From Dendrolimus kikuchii (taxonomy: Eukaryota > Arthropoda > Insecta > Lepidoptera > Lasiocampidae), in NCBI GenBank assembly GCA_019925095.2, contig CM034401.1:2945838-3009837 (forward strand): a stretch of 64,000 bases of DNA. Direction: 5' to 3'. The position numbers were made by a program, and so were the translations under genes. Each line of letters begins with the position of its first letter. Position 1 is the first letter of the stretch. The notes beneath the pieces are model-generated. The model did not search any database and was not told the DNA's origin. It saw only the letters and a list, made by a program, of their open reading frames with translations. This document shows positions 51,101-61,514 of the stretch, in pieces.

Positions 51101-51274
51101 ATTTCCGAAAATATACCCATATGTTTCTTTTTGAAAGTGTATATCTGTTTTCTGGAAGCCAAACTTCACAAGGAACTTGAAAAATTCGTTGGTTCTGAAT
51201 TGTCCTTTAATATGGGTTGACGATACGCACAAAATACTAGAGAAGACTATTAAAATTAGTGTTTTGATAAACAT
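39872..51274 (-). CDS. GPR180/TMEM145-family seven-transmembrane protein, seven exons
   Basis: Spliced model on the minus strand: 51274-50808, 50181-49906, 48433-48274, 46659-46522, 44253-43998, 42494-42390, 40023-39872. The total is 1554 bases, giving 517 residues. All phases join without a stop. Residues 1-20 form a signal peptide (MFIKTLILIVFSSILC...). Next comes a lumenal or extracellular domain with several N-glycosylation sequons and paired cysteines. Seven hydrophobic helices lie at about 226-247, 257-279, 302-317, 327-345, 361-380, 395-418 and 437-450. Family hallmarks seen are QPRFWYVSM, DGVG, and a Leu run ending AKGWAVTR. The C-tail is acidic and hydrophilic. Known of the family: GOST-type 7TM proteins of the secretory pathway and cell surface, function poorly defined. 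I cannot choose firmly between the GPR180 and TMEM145 orthology groups. Five of six introns are GT-AG; intron 1 is GC-AG. Confidence 0.88.
40053..40365 (+). mobile_element. tRNA-like SINE, family C, near full length
   Basis: The head is GATGGCTAGCGCCCACGTCC with GGTTCGATCC. The body ends GCCCAGCAGTGGGACATTTA, then a (TTA)n tail. It lies in intron 6, about 30 bases from the acceptor of the terminal exon of the minus-strand gene. Confidence 0.75.
40455..40705 (+). mobile_element. Family D copy, intron 6
   Basis: GGACAGCTCACCTGATGTAA then GGTTACCTTCGCCTATGTAC, and the closing CCTCTTATGACAGGCCGCC. It has a small internal deletion against 20542. Confidence 0.65.
40960..41340 (-). mobile_element. 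Helitron-like element with internal triplication
   Basis: The minus-strand end GCCGGGGCCGCTAG matches the element at 44898. Inside, a 110-117 bp unit containing AGCGCCACCTA and ATCGCTCCAGG is repeated three times (41004-41337). The outer boundary near 41340 is unclear. Confidence 0.6.
41653..42362 (+). mobile_element. Possible solo LTR
   Basis: Starts TGTTGGGGAAGG and ends CACGTAACA. It contains a TATATAAGC box near 42090 and ATAAAAG near 42292, in an LTR-like order. No target duplication was confirmed and no second copy is seen. In intron 6, ending 28 bases from exon 6. Confidence 0.3.
42390..42494 (-). CDS. GPR180/TMEM145-like gene, exon 6 (TM7)
   Basis: A 105-base exon between acceptor TATACTTTCAG and donor TCCG|GTAAAT. 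It codes GITYSADCLAFCVMAHLLWP then RSEQYLLL, which continues exon 5 in phase. Confidence 0.88.
42595..43470 (+). mobile_element. Family X copy interrupted by a Helitron
   Basis: Halves 42595-42815 and 43259-43470 join to the same order as 25030-25440. In intron 5. Confidence 0.65.
42816..43258 (+). mobile_element. Non-autonomous Helitron inside family X
   Basis: From TCTAATATATAAAATTCTCG to GGGGTCGGCTAG followed by T. The surrounding family X repeat resumes at once (TTTATAAACTTTATACAGAA). The base before TC is T, not A. Confidence 0.7.
43998..44253 (-). CDS. GPR180/TMEM145-like gene, exon 5 (TM5-TM6)
   Basis: The acceptor is ACATTTCAG above 44253 and the donor CTAG|GTTAGT at 43998. It begins TEVDIIEEIDEYQTWPGW and runs through TM5 and TM6 to PLWRFKFLL plus one base. 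Confidence 0.9.
44335..44572 (-). mobile_element. tRNA-like SINE, family C, truncated
   Basis: The minus-strand head is TTAATGGTTAGCGCACGCG, followed by the family body up to GCCAAGCCGCCTTGGACAAG. In intron 4. Confidence 0.7.
44898..45111 (+). mobile_element. Non-autonomous Helitron followed by (TA)n
   Basis: Carries ACGGCTGTACCGATTTGGCG and ends CGCCGGGGCCGCTAG before T. A TA microsatellite starts immediately after. Related to 40960-41340. In intron 4. Confidence 0.65.
45113..45167. repeat. (TA)n microsatellite
   Basis: About 27 TA pairs, then a short TG run, directly after the Helitron end at 45111. Confidence 0.95.
46522..46659 (-). CDS. GPR180/TMEM145-like gene, exon 4 (TM3-TM4)
   Basis: 46 whole codons between acceptor AATCTTTACAG and donor ACT|GTGAGT. 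Codes TLFMLLLLLLAKGWAVTR and TM4 (GVWLIYGVVHILLYVW). Confidence 0.9.
46882..47220. mobile_element. MITE with CCCCATTAGA ends, family J
   Basis: Inverted ends CCCCATTAGATGAACACAGA and CCCCATTAGACGAATAGTGA continue as GCGGCTAACTGTT / GCGGCTGACTGTT. GC-rich interior, no intact coding. In intron 3 of the minus-strand gene. Confidence 0.7.
47415..47725 (+). mobile_element. Family D copy, intron 3
   Basis: Very close to the copy at 20542, including GCAACACCAAAGTTGCTAC and CCGTTCCTGCACGGATAAA; relatively young. Confidence 0.7.
48274..48433 (-). CDS. GPR180/TMEM145-like gene, exon 3 (TM2, DGVG loop)
   Basis: The acceptor is AAAATTTTCAG above 48433 and the donor AGCAGG|GTATGC at 48274. It codes TM2, then a loop with ADGVGFAG and GDILDIMSR. 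The phase enters as Arg248 (AG|A) and leaves at a codon boundary. Confidence 0.88.
48468..48668 (+). mobile_element. tRNA-like SINE, family C, truncated
   Basis: The head has ATAATGGTTAGCGCACACG and the B-box-like GGGTCGAATCC. The body stops at AACCTGCACATTGAGATAACC. In intron 2. Confidence 0.7.
49372..49918 (-). repeat. 45-bp minisatellite, 13 units, each with a 5' splice site
   Basis: Unit starts (plus strand): 49372, 49412, 49457, 49502, 49547, 49592, 49635, 49680, 49725, 49770, 49815, 49860, 49905. On the minus strand each reads TTTATGCAGTCAG|GTAATA, the end of exon 2 and its donor. One unit (49680) has lost the GT. The first listed unit is short and diverged. Confidence 0.95.
49906..50181 (-). 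CDS. GPR180/TMEM145-like gene, exon 2 (ectodomain end, TM1)
   Basis: The acceptor is TTTATTTACAG just above 50181 and the donor is GTCAG|GTAATA at 49906/49905. It codes the second half of the ectodomain and TM1 (LELYLVFWLCYIILVPVQIY). Its last 13 or so bases are the first unit of the 45-bp repeat array that fills the start of intron 2. Confidence 0.88.
50452..50665 (+). mobile_element. Family V copy, intron 1 of the minus-strand gene
   Basis: Matches the mariner host copy over about 200 bp, to the CGTTTTATACTTCACAAATG end. It makes up a third of the 626-bp intron 1. Confidence 0.6.
50808..51274 (-). CDS. GPR180/TMEM145-like gene, exon 1 (signal peptide, ectodomain)
   Basis: Codes residues 1-155 plus two bases of Arg156. 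Ending at the nearby GT (after 50804) breaks the phase into exon 2. Ending at CCC AG before GCAAGT (50807) restores it and yields the family motif QPRFWYVSM. The donor is therefore GC, in the strong AG|GCAAGT context typical of GC-AG introns. Confidence 0.88.
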
Positions 51275-54200
51275 TTTGTAAATGGTATGTCACTGTATAA
51301 TCATTTCATGCAAAAATAATTTAAATATGATTAAAAATTAGTGTATGTTATCCATATTTTAAAACAATAATCTCTAATATTAAGAACATAATAAATTAAA
51401 CAGAATTCTAGATTCAGCAAAGTGGCAAACTTCCTAGTGGTGGCGGTGGTAGAGGTATACTATAATTACTATACATAGGTACCACTGAAGTAGGAGAGGT
51501 CCATGATAGGTACCTACACCACTGTCTTCAAATCTATGACAGCAGATCGATGAATTTGACAGTGACACTAATATTTTGTATGATAATGTAAACATATTGC
51601 GGCAAATTAATTTAGAAAATAATAGGAGCACCACTTTCAGAAATTTATCTAAACTCTAGCAACTCCAATTTTTATGCTGGGGGCTACACCAGCGATAACG
51701 TCAAAGATATTGATTGCGGCCCAATTAGATCACAAATAACGCATTACACCAATCACCACATCAACGTGAAAAGTCCTATATTTGTAAAATTATCCCAGAG
51801 GAGATACTACGTCAATCATCAGGGACGTACAAGGATCAGGTTGCTTTATTTACGATATGTGCGCATTTTTTTTACATAACATATGTTTATTTTAATAATA
51901 AACACTATAATTTTGTAAGCAAGAACTTTAATACTTTGCGATAATTAAGAGAACATTTAGTTTACTAAAAGAAGCTAATCGAACCCTTACAAACCCACCA
52001 TGTCGACTATTTGTCGGTAAATATCGTCAAAAATAACGAAAAGATTTTTACCTTCAATTCCTGTTACTTTAAAATGACTTCTCGTGTGAAACGTAGCATT
52101 GTTATATCCGGATTACTTTTGATTTTATACTTGGATCACCGTTAAAATAAAATAACGTGGATAAATTCTCTTCATTATAATTCACTAACCTTGACTATAC
52201 ATAAGATAGAATATTGCTAGAAGGCACAAAAAACGTGTGCGTCTCGAGACGCCCGACAGAAGTGAAAACTTGCGTGAGAGAAAGGGAATCCAAAGAGATT
52301 GGCACCGTAACGCGTTACATAACGAAGTGGTTTACCCTCCTATAAGAAGTTATCACTTCAACATGTTCTCCACGTTATAGAAAGGTTATATACAAATTTA
52401 GAAAAATATTATCCAAAAACCTTTACTTTAATGTTACTTGACGTTAAAGCATATGTTCATTTTATTATTCATTCAGAATTCCTGGAAATAAATAATGATA
52501 GGTATTACTTAGTTATGCTATACGGCTCCGAATGTTGGGCCACTAAAATGATAAACCACAAACGACTCCACTCAGCTAAGATGTTGAGATAGATGTGTGG
52601 TGTTACAAGAATGGATAAAGTAAGAAATTAGTACATAAGAAGATTTTTGAAATTTGTAGAACTTTAAGGTGGGGCATATAATGAGGAGGGATGAAAGTCA
52701 CGTGACAGAAAGAATGTTAAATTACAATATGGATGGGCACAAATATAAGGATAAAAAAAGAGATGGATGGATTGCGTGAAGTATGATATGATGATTTGTG
52801 GTGTAACAGAAGATGTATGTCAGAACAAGGAGTGTGGAAGGAAAGACATATATATGGTGAAAGAAAAGAGAGGTAATATTTAATTATACTTAATTTCTTG
52901 TAAATCTTCATGAAAATGTTATTATATCTTCATTAATATTCATCATCTTTGTCGGACTCGGATTCAGAAATACTGCTATTGTATTGAATTATTTGTATCG
53001 TCGTCCTCAAAATTTACAACTAATCACTTGCATAGAGTACGTTGGCAAACATTTTTCCAATCGTTTTTAATGATATTTCAAAAGGCACTCTCAGCTGTTT
53101 CTTATAATGACATAAAGTCAGAATCAATAATAATTTGAATTTCATATAATGTAATTTAACTGAAATTCAAAGTAAAAGAAATTATTACGTAAATTTATTC
53201 AAACCGTAACGTACTTTTATGTCAATCGATCCCATATTGTGATAACATTCACGCAGGTATCGGGGACACCCGGTACAAACAAATAAAAAAAAAACAAACA
53301 TAAACATATGTCATAAACGAGAGATCCAAAATAGCGATTTCTTTATTAAGTAATATACGATTGAACTAAAAACAACATATACCAGTCATATCAGTGGTTC
53401 TTTGACAAACATCGTCGAGTTTCGAAAGAATACTTCTTGCTTCATATTCCACAAGATATCGACTGTAAACTTTTGAAATTAAATTAAATTACTTAAATTA
53501 TTTTTCTTCCCGAACTTAAATTTTTTTTTACACTTTTCATGTATCACAATTACTGTTAATATTTACTTATTTATCTGGTTTACTAACAAATAATTGTACT
53601 AAAACAAAGGATGTACATTAATTTATAAAAAAAGACATGACAAATGCAGTAATCACTTATAGGCAAACACTACATGCAATTTTATATTTTGTAGTTTGAA
53701 CAAATTATAATATAATTAATTTAAAGAAGAAAGAAAAAAATATAAGGCTTTAATAGCTATTAAGTTCCAAACATAAAAAAATAAAAAAAAGAGAAGTTAA
53801 TTAGCAATGTGGGATGCAATAATTTGACGAAATTTATATTATGAATTTGCATGTAGATCAGTAATATTACTATAAATGTTTATTAGTTTACATAGTCCAG
53901 GTATGGGAGAGTTGGCGCCAAGAACCGCGCGACGTAAAGGCGGACACAGGGGCGTGATAAGTGTTCGAAATGACGAATATGAAACAAAGGAAATATTGTA
54001 ATCATCTGTACCTTTATTTACATCCTATGTCAAACAGAATCACAGACTAGTTAGAAATGTTGCTAGGAAAAAAGAAAAAAGTTTCTGTTTCAAGATATTT
54101 ATGCCAGAAAATTTTTACAAATAGGCTGAGGTATCTGTTCAAATTTGCAAGAAGATTCAATACTCAGTGGCTAGATTTACAAGACATGCAATATCATGTT

Positions 54201-54828
54201 TAAAAAAGAATATTATTTCTTTTTCTGATTATATTAATTGGGTTATAGCTTACTCGCCAAGCCATAAGGACAATCATATGTCTTTTATTCGTTCAATTTC
54301 ATTGTTATCAAATAATGTCAATTGTCAATTTAAATCATTCATTCTTATTTAATGGCGGATGTGATAAAGTTATTGAATAGAACCTGATAAAAAGTGCCAA
54401 TATTATTTCTTCTGAGCTTTTTTAGTTCTAATTGTTATCTTCCCAGAAAGAAATTAATATAGTGATTGGTTTTCCTTGCAATGAGCTTTAAAAGATTTCG
54501 AGTTAGCACAAATTGCCGTGTTTCATAGATACTAACTTGCTGCTTTCGGATTGGACTTCTTTGTGATCTAATTACCTCTTTACTGTGAGAATATTTTAAA
54601 TTTCTATGTGATCTAACTTGGTGTAAAGAGAATCTGAAAAACTGTACTGTTTCTTTTTTGTACATAGTCTTTATTTCACGTGAACACTGTCGTTTTAAAA
54701 CTAACCTCGAATGCGGAAGTCTGTATAGCCGCTACCGCTCCGATTACATGAATCTCATCAGCGGATGTCAACGTAGAAAAGTAATGGACAGTTTATAACC
54801 GAACTGATTATGATAGTGCGTTAAATAA
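51275..54828. other. Divergent intergenic region between the 7TM gene and the PI3K gene
   Basis: The two start codons face away from each other 3.55 kb apart, so both promoters should lie here. Holds one decayed LINE (52505-52870) and a family K-like end near 51680. I see no TATA or initiator strong enough to call. Confidence 0.35.
52505..52870 (+). pseudogene. Decayed RTE-type LINE fragment
   Basis: The translation across stops gives YGSECWATK, MCGVTRMDKVRN, then RWMDCVK. This is the usual C-terminal block of RTE-like ORFs, with several stops and at least one deletion. Confidence 0.65.
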
Positions 54829-54929
54829 ATGATGACTTATGATGAAATAATGGTTGAAATAGGAGCTCCACAACAGTCTCCAGATGATAGTCTGGAAAAC
54901 GCAGAGTGGTATTGGGGTGATATTACTCG
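54829..54929 (+). CDS. Pi3K21B: Pi3K21B-like exon 1
   Basis: Begins ATG ATG ACT; the preceding codon is TAA. Ends ATT ACT CG|GTAAGT (phase 2). Codes MMTYDEIMVEIGAPQQ... through EWYWGDIT. The last three family residues identify it as the nSH2 start. Confidence 0.85.
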
Positions 54930-57900
54930 GTAAGTATAAATTTAAATTCATTGCCTTAATAAATCCGTGTTTAATAAATTGTACACTGTACTCTTTGCAT
55001 CTAATATTCCATAGCTTCACAGATGTATGTAATTGGAATAAGATCTCTTCAATAGTTCAATTATGTTTTGTTATGTTTTCTCTCATGTGTTAAAAAAATC
55101 AAAGGGTCAGTCAAGCTTTTACATAAAGTGTATGAAAAATGGTACTTTTGCTATCTATTGGTGATTTATAAGAGAAATGTTAAACTAATATCCATAAAAC
55201 TTGACAAGATAATAACATATAACCAGTCTATGCACAGTTATAATATCTGTCTAATAAATACATCAATTAAAGATGTCCACTTGATGAAAGGATAATCTAA
55301 ACTAATCATTTGAATATGTGTAACTCATAACTGCAAAGTAATATTTAATAAATAACTATACCTATATATAAAATGTAACAGTCTTATTCAAAAGAACCAT
55401 AAAGAAGTGTCCAAAGTTACTGCAACTCTATGAATAAGATCATAGGTAGATATATAGCTTAATATATATATTTATTTTGTCATTCTACACCTCATTTCAA
55501 GGTTTGAATTGTAACTAAGCAACAAATTTGCATTTATTTTGTCTTATGGTTGGCTTGGTTGGTTCCTATATCTTAAGCGGATATTAAATTTATATATTTC
55601 ACACAGCAGAATACAACCATAAATATATTTGAATTTTTGTAATATAATTTTAGAATCAAAGACACATTCCTAACCATGTGAATAATTTAAAATACAGTTA
55701 TAACAATATGTAAATATGGTCCATTTCTGTCTATCAATTTATATGAATCAACCAAAGTGATGGGTATAAACATAAATATGAATTATTCAATGTTATTGAA
55801 TACTATTATGTCATTTATTTTAGTGTTGTGCTATTCTACTTTTTTTTAAAATAAGTTGAGCATGCATTCCCATTAGATGAGCCTAATGGAAAGTAGTTAC
55901 CATCGCTTATGTACCTTTGTAACACCAAAAGTGCTACCAATCTGCTCTGGCACTCTAAAGGGAGACTGAAAACTGGTTACTAACTCATCAACATAACATC
56001 ATAACTCAACACATCTTAAGACTGTTATGGCAGCATAGTCTTGCCTGGGGGTGGTAGCTATCCAAATGGGCAAATACCCTACCACCTGGATGGGTTGGTA
56101 TGTCACCTCTTATGACAAGCCACCTGGGTGCAGGAAATTTAATTTGGTTGATCCATCTCATATCAGCATTGCTGACAATTCATTTTGTTTACTACTGGTA
56201 ATGTCAAAGGAGATTGATATACTTTTATACATTCTTGGGCCCAGATAAAAATTAAAAGATGAGATTGTTTTCAAGTTTTTTTATTATGATGATATTTTGT
56301 ATAATTTTAGTAGGTGTAGTAGCTAATCCATATATTATTTAGTTTGTAACCTTTATTTTAAGAGTACTCATCTTCCTGATAGAATTTAGGGCTGATTTCC
56401 AGTTTGTAATAGAAAACTATAACACTTTTTAAGCCATATCTCGGCTTATTACATTTCTTTGGCCCAAAAGTCTCCTTTCTGCTGATGTTAATGTAAGTGA
56501 ATGAATAATAGGATATAGGAACCTGACACTAATCTGCATATTGTAATAATTACCAAGGGCTGAGTGTGAACAACAACATGAGAACCTTCACAGTGAGAGA
56601 ACTAAGGGAATATACCTATACTAAGTGACCAGTTTACGGGCGGGATTTCAAAATACCATACTTGATCACAGCAGGATTAGGTTTTCATCACATAGTCAAT
56701 ATCCTTTAGATAAAGCTCGTGCTTTTTTGAGCTATATTCCAATATGGTGAGCAGCGTTTACTGTCAATTTTTTTTAATGCAATAAATTATTTAAACCCTA
56801 GAGGGGGGGGGGGTGTCTTAGCATATACTACAGGTGGTCACTGAAGAGGAAAGGGTAAAATTCGTAAAAAGTGGGTCACTAGTATGGGTACATTGGGGAA
56901 ATGTGTGAAACCTGTCAACTCTTTTTGAATAAGTATTGCTGATTATATAATGTCCGTTTTCCTAAAATGAGTTGTCCCTAATGTAGGAAAATTAACTATA
57001 TGTGTTCATTGATGGCATCCTTAGAGACTGATATTATATAGTTATGTAATAAATACCATAATAAATATTTATATTTTATTTAACATTGTTACACATTTTT
57101 ATAGTTGAATTTTCTGAATTTAAAATAGTTGTGTTTATGATGACTTGTGGCTGGTTTCTAATCTTACTATTCATTCACTTGCCTTACCATCCTTGAATTT
57201 TGATATTGCTTATATGGAGTCTATGTTGATTTTTAAACAATAGTACAAACGAGTGGACAGTCCATAACATATTAAGATATAGGAACAGAACCTTAGATAT
57301 ACCTTATAATAGTTAATAGAATAACCTGAAATGATGAAATGGGGTGACTTTATTGATTAAGAAAATTCCTGCAACTGATGTAATGTTTTGCAATTGTTAT
57401 AAAGTTTAGGTGTAATTTCTACTTTCATTATCATATCATTATATTATATACATATAATAAAATTGTAGAGGTCGAATTTCTGTACAATGAAAAAAATAAT
57501 TTTAAAAACTGAGTCGGGGAGGTAAGAAGTGAAATAGAACTAATTTAGATTTTTTTCAAATTTTTGTTTCTCTGTTTGTACCGGCTAATCTCCGAAACGA
57601 CTGGACCGATTTAAATGAAATTTTGTGTGGTGGTAGCTTATATCCCTGGTCAACATATAGAATACTTTTACATACATACATACATACATACATAACTTCA
57701 CGCCAGTTCCCTTGTGGGGTAGGCACGAACAAGGATACTTTTGATTCCGAAAAATTAAAGTTTTCCCATGGGATAGTTAAAAAAACCGCACCACGCGGAC
57801 GAAGTCGCGGGCATCAGCTAGTCTTCAATAATTTTAATATGTTACATCCTTAACTGCAACAGCTAGTACTTGTACACCAAGCAAGCTATTTTTACATATT

Positions 57901-60746
57901 TTGTAATAAGTATAGAGTTTTCCTATTCACACTCTTATGAAGTATGAAATACTGAAAGATTGGTACAAGGGGTGCCTAAACTTCTCATCACTTCTTGATT
58001 TGTTTCAAATTCAAAAGTTTTTATTCAAAGAAGTTCCACCCAAGAACACTTTTTGAAGGTCATACATATAATTTAAAATTTAATTTTACTTTCTAGTCTA
58101 TGCACATGGCTTTGCAAGATGTTATTGCTGTTAAGGATTATTGAATGTGTTATTGGATTTTAAAACTAGCCCAATAAGTTCCTTGGACCAGTAACCACAA
58201 TGTCTATCTCCTTTCTACAAATCTAGATTAATTGTGTTACTAATGTATATATTTTAAATCAGTTTTATATATATTATTTAGCCTTAATTTCATGACAAGT
58301 CATGGTAAATGACTTGTCATAATAATGAGCCTATTTACCCAAGTGTAAATACACTCTTCTTGTGAATTATAATTAAAAAAAACTCTAAATTTATACTACA
58401 TAAGTATATGACTGTGTTTGTGCTGCTTTCGAAATATATCTATATCTCCTTTCTTGTCTTTCTTTCAGCGATGAAGCAACAGAGAAATTACGCGATACCT
58501 GTGATGGCACATTCCTCGTCAGAAATGCATCAAATAAAGACAGCGGTTACACACTTACAGTAAGAAAAGGCGGCACAAACAAATTAATAAAAATTTACAA
58601 CCATGGCGGTTGCTATGGATTCTTTGAACCCTTTGAGTTCAAGTCCGTTGTGGACTTGGTTCGTTACTATACCGAATACTCACTGGGCACTTGCAACAGT
58701 AGTGTTAACATCAAGCTTATGTACCCTCTTTCAAGACGACAAGAGAATGAAGGTGGTGAGAATATTAGTGATGAATCCCTCGAGAAGAAGTACAAGGAAA
58801 TGCACAGGAAATACCTCCTCAAAATGAGAGAATATGATTCTCATTTTGAAAATTTTATCAGTCTGAGGGAAGAGGTCAATTTAAAAAGGCAAGCGCTTGA
58901 CGGTTTTAGGGAGTCTGTAAAACTTTGCGAAGATCACCTTAAACTGCAAGAGAAAATGCAGGAAGAAGCACAGCCCCATGAAAAGAATATGGTTTTAGAG
59001 AATAATAAACTGCTGTTGACTAAGATTCATAATTTAAGGCAGGCTAGTGCAGAACTGAAAGATTTATTGCGGAGTACGCATGACTCCTATTTGTTGCTTG
59101 AAAGAGAAATAACAAAATTAAAATCAGAAGTCATGAATCTTTTCCATATAAAGGGCCGTTACAAAGCGTAAGTATTTTCTACCATAGAAGAAGATTAATA
59201 GCACTTTAATAATATATAATATAATAATTAATATATATATATATAATTTAATAGCACAAAAACTTACTTTAATAAAGTCCAGTGTCTCTACATTGAAACT
59301 ATTTAAAAAAACAAACGGAATACACATTAAGTGACCAAGAACACGATGCAATTTTGTTGAGATTTTTTGTCTATTTATTGGTTTGTCTGTTTGTTCAGGA
59401 TTCACGTAAAAACTACTGAACCGATTTCGACGCGGTCTTTGCTGGTGATCAACAGCAAATCCTTAAACATAAAATCTGCGCTACGTTTTATCCTGGGTAT
59501 CTCGCGGGAGTGTCTGACATTGAAAAAAATTGTGATTCTTTCACTGATTGATAGAAAATTTTATGTAATAACATGTGTGATACCTTTTACCCGAGCCTGC
59601 TGCGGGAATTTGCACGATAGTACGACGATTTGTAGTTTTTCGGTTGCATAAAAATTAGCTTATTCCGGCACAGTTGTCACTTAAACGGTAGATTACATTC
59701 TTTTAAAAATGCTGAATCCCGAATATTCCCGGAAATGGTATGCATTACTTAGATTGCATAAATACACGCTGATTTCGATTTCACAAGAACGATAGATCAA
59801 GTCCTTTATCCAAGTATCCATATTATTATGTATATTATCCATATTTTATATTCCGAGAATGCCGTGGGAATTTGCCCGGAAGTGTTATAAAGTAGTATAC
59901 CTAAACATTTACTGATTCGGATCCAATTGATACTGAAACAATTTAATCGGGAACTGAAAGGAGACGTTGTGCTGTGCAGTTTTATTTTCTAAAAATGTGT
60001 AAAATTACTCTAATATGAACAATAGTTGTAGGATATTGATAGTTTTTGAGTAGTAATTATGTGTTTTGTGAGAAATGTAAACTGTATAGTCAAATGTGGC
60101 CTTTTGAGTTTTCACAAGAACTCCGTTGAATGGCGTTAGTTGTAGCCTACAATACAACTGCGCGACTATTATACGAAGACATAAACACCAGAATTGGCTG
60201 TATGGACTAGATTCCTTTGCCTGCCTTTGTGGCGAATACAACTACTACTACTTGTATTACTTCAGATCAGGTTGGCTTCGACTCGTATCTATGTTTTGCT
60301 GGGTAGTTGTCTAGACTATATGAACTTAGTTTCTTTGTTATTATTATATGTAGAAAACAGAATTAAGTTTTTGTGTACGTAAAATAAAGCTACTTTCTCT
60401 AGGTTTTGACACACTAGTATTGAATATGAAAATTGACATATTGAATTTTCAGGTGGTTACGTGGCCGTGACAAAAGTGATGAATATTTGCAAGCGTTAGA
60501 AGAGGACAACATGCATAAACTTAAAGAATTGTATGCACATAGAGAGATGATAACTTGGAAATTGAATTGTACTAGAGAAACGGCCGAAAAACTACTTGCC
60601 GGAAAACCTCAGGGGACTTTCCTGATTCGGCCGAATTCGACAGGACAGCTTGCGTTGTCCATATGCTGCAATAACATGGTGTATCATTGTATAATTTTTA
60701 AGACTGAGAGAGGTTATGGTTTTGCAGAACCTTATAATGTTTATGA
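54829..60746 (+). CDS. Pi3K21B: PI3-kinase class IA regulatory subunit, p60 type, partial (3' end beyond window)
   Basis: Exons 54829-54929, 58469-59167 and 60453-60746 join in phase to give 364 residues. The nSH2 domain spans 27-122 (EWYWGDIT at 26-33, FLVRNAS at 49-55 with phosphotyrosine Arg52). A charged inter-SH2 coiled coil follows (about 133-270), which in the family grips the p110 catalytic subunit. The cSH2 then begins at about 302 (FLIRPNS at 323-329, Arg326) and breaks off at VYE, exon donor GA|GTAAGT. An in-frame TAA directly before the first ATG sets the N-terminus, leaving only about 25 residues before nSH2. There is no SH3 or BH domain, as in fly p60 rather than vertebrate p85. 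Role by family: recruits p110 to phosphorylated receptors and IRS adaptors in insulin-type signalling. The last cSH2 exon(s) must lie past 64000; I found none in 60747-64000. Several upstream ATGs (54750-54825) could act as uORFs. Confidence 0.93.
55865..56145 (+). mobile_element. Family D copy, diverged
   Basis: Retains AGTAGTTACCATCGCTTATG and GGGCAAATACCCTACCACC, with many substitutions. It is in intron 1 of the PI3K gene. Confidence 0.6.
57440..57821 (+). mobile_element. Non-autonomous Helitron, interrupted by a LINE stub
   Basis: Contains CTCCGAAACGACTGGACCGA and ends in CCACGCGGACGAAGTCGCGG (hairpin) then GCATCAGCTAG before T. The start is approximate. The LINE stub at 57670-57734 splits it. 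In PI3K intron 1. Confidence 0.7.
57670..57734 (-). mobile_element. 65-bp RTE-type LINE 3' stub inside a Helitron
   Basis: It carries the CATACATAC tail and CATAACTTCACGCCAGTTCC, the terminal sequence of the LINE at 12850. ATACTTTT flanks both sides (57662-57669 and 57735-57742). This is extreme 5' truncation. Confidence 0.8.
58469..59167 (+). CDS. Pi3K21B: Pi3K21B-like exon 2 (nSH2 and inter-SH2)
   Basis: The acceptor is TTTCTTTCAG at 58468 and the donor GC|GTAAGT at 59168. One 699-base exon carries most of nSH2 and essentially all of the inter-SH2 helices, rich in Glu, Lys and Leu. Confidence 0.95.
59943..60168 (+). mobile_element. SINE family E, 3' part missing
   Basis: Matches from GGGAACTGAAAGGAGACGTT to ACAATACAACTGCGC and stops before the shared GGCTTAAAGGCC end. 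In PI3K intron 2. Confidence 0.7.
60453..60746 (+). CDS. Pi3K21B: Pi3K21B-like exon 3 (cSH2 first part)
   Basis: The acceptor is GAATTTTCAG at 60452 and the donor GA|GTAAGT at 60747. Opens AWLRGRDKSDEYL and carries FLIRPNS. The phase-2 exit requires a further exon. Confidence 0.95.
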
Positions 60747-60757
60747 GTAAGTATGAT

Positions 60758-60960
60758 TATCCTACTAATTTATAAACGCGAAAATTCGTAAGAATGTATG
60801 TTTGTTACTCTTTCACGCAAAAACTACTGAATCGATTTTGATGAAACTTTACAATAATATAGCTTACACATCAGAATAACACATAGGCTAATTTATAAAG
60901 ATATAGTGTGAATTATCCAAAATAGAACGATTTTCCATCACTTAGTTACCTATATTTCTC
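60758..60960 (+). mobile_element. Helitron fragment related to 30548-30758
   Basis: Begins TATCCTACTAATTTATAAAC and follows the same body through TCACGCAAAAACTACTGAAT to TTTTCCATCAC, then lacks the hairpin and CTAG end. Starts 11 bases into PI3K intron 3. Confidence 0.65.
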
Positions 60961-61514
60961 CATATTTACAATAATTTTTACAAAAAAATATTAATCATAC
61001 TTTTTTTGTCATACAAAGAAAAATGTATCTAAATATTTCTTTATAAAACGCTAGCTTTTGACTGCGGCCTTGCTCGCGTTAATGCTTTGTATACAGTGTG
61101 GCAGCCGCTGTTGGAAGTCATAAAATATTAAACTTAATTTTTAATTCGAAATACTTTTAAAACTGACACAAAATTTGTTCCAAGTAAATATTATTGGTTT
61201 TAGTAACCATTTTGCATTTGTGAAGAAAAACACCTATGGCGACATTAATGCCAACATTATAAGCAAGCGCGCAAGTGCGAAGCTAATATTAATCTGTGTG
61301 TGTTTTATGACAGCGCGGGCTCATAACGTTCCCGCCGATTCTCTTGGCGCGAAAACACCATCTATCAAAAACCGAACGATAGTTCGGGACGAATCGGCAC
61401 AGTTCGACACACGCCTTCAACGCGGGCACACGTAATTCCTGGTCTTATATAAATTCAGTTCTCGCGCTTGCTGCTTGTCCTCACCTAAACAAAAATCCTT
61501 CTGATCTGTTCAAA

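Larger units (their letters stand above)
54930..58468 (+). other. PI3K gene intron 1
   Basis: GT-AG, 3539 bp. Contains an old family D copy, family H (57148-57294), a Helitron with a LINE stub and a short family X piece (58010-58130). A G10 run lies near 56803-56813. Confidence 0.8.
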
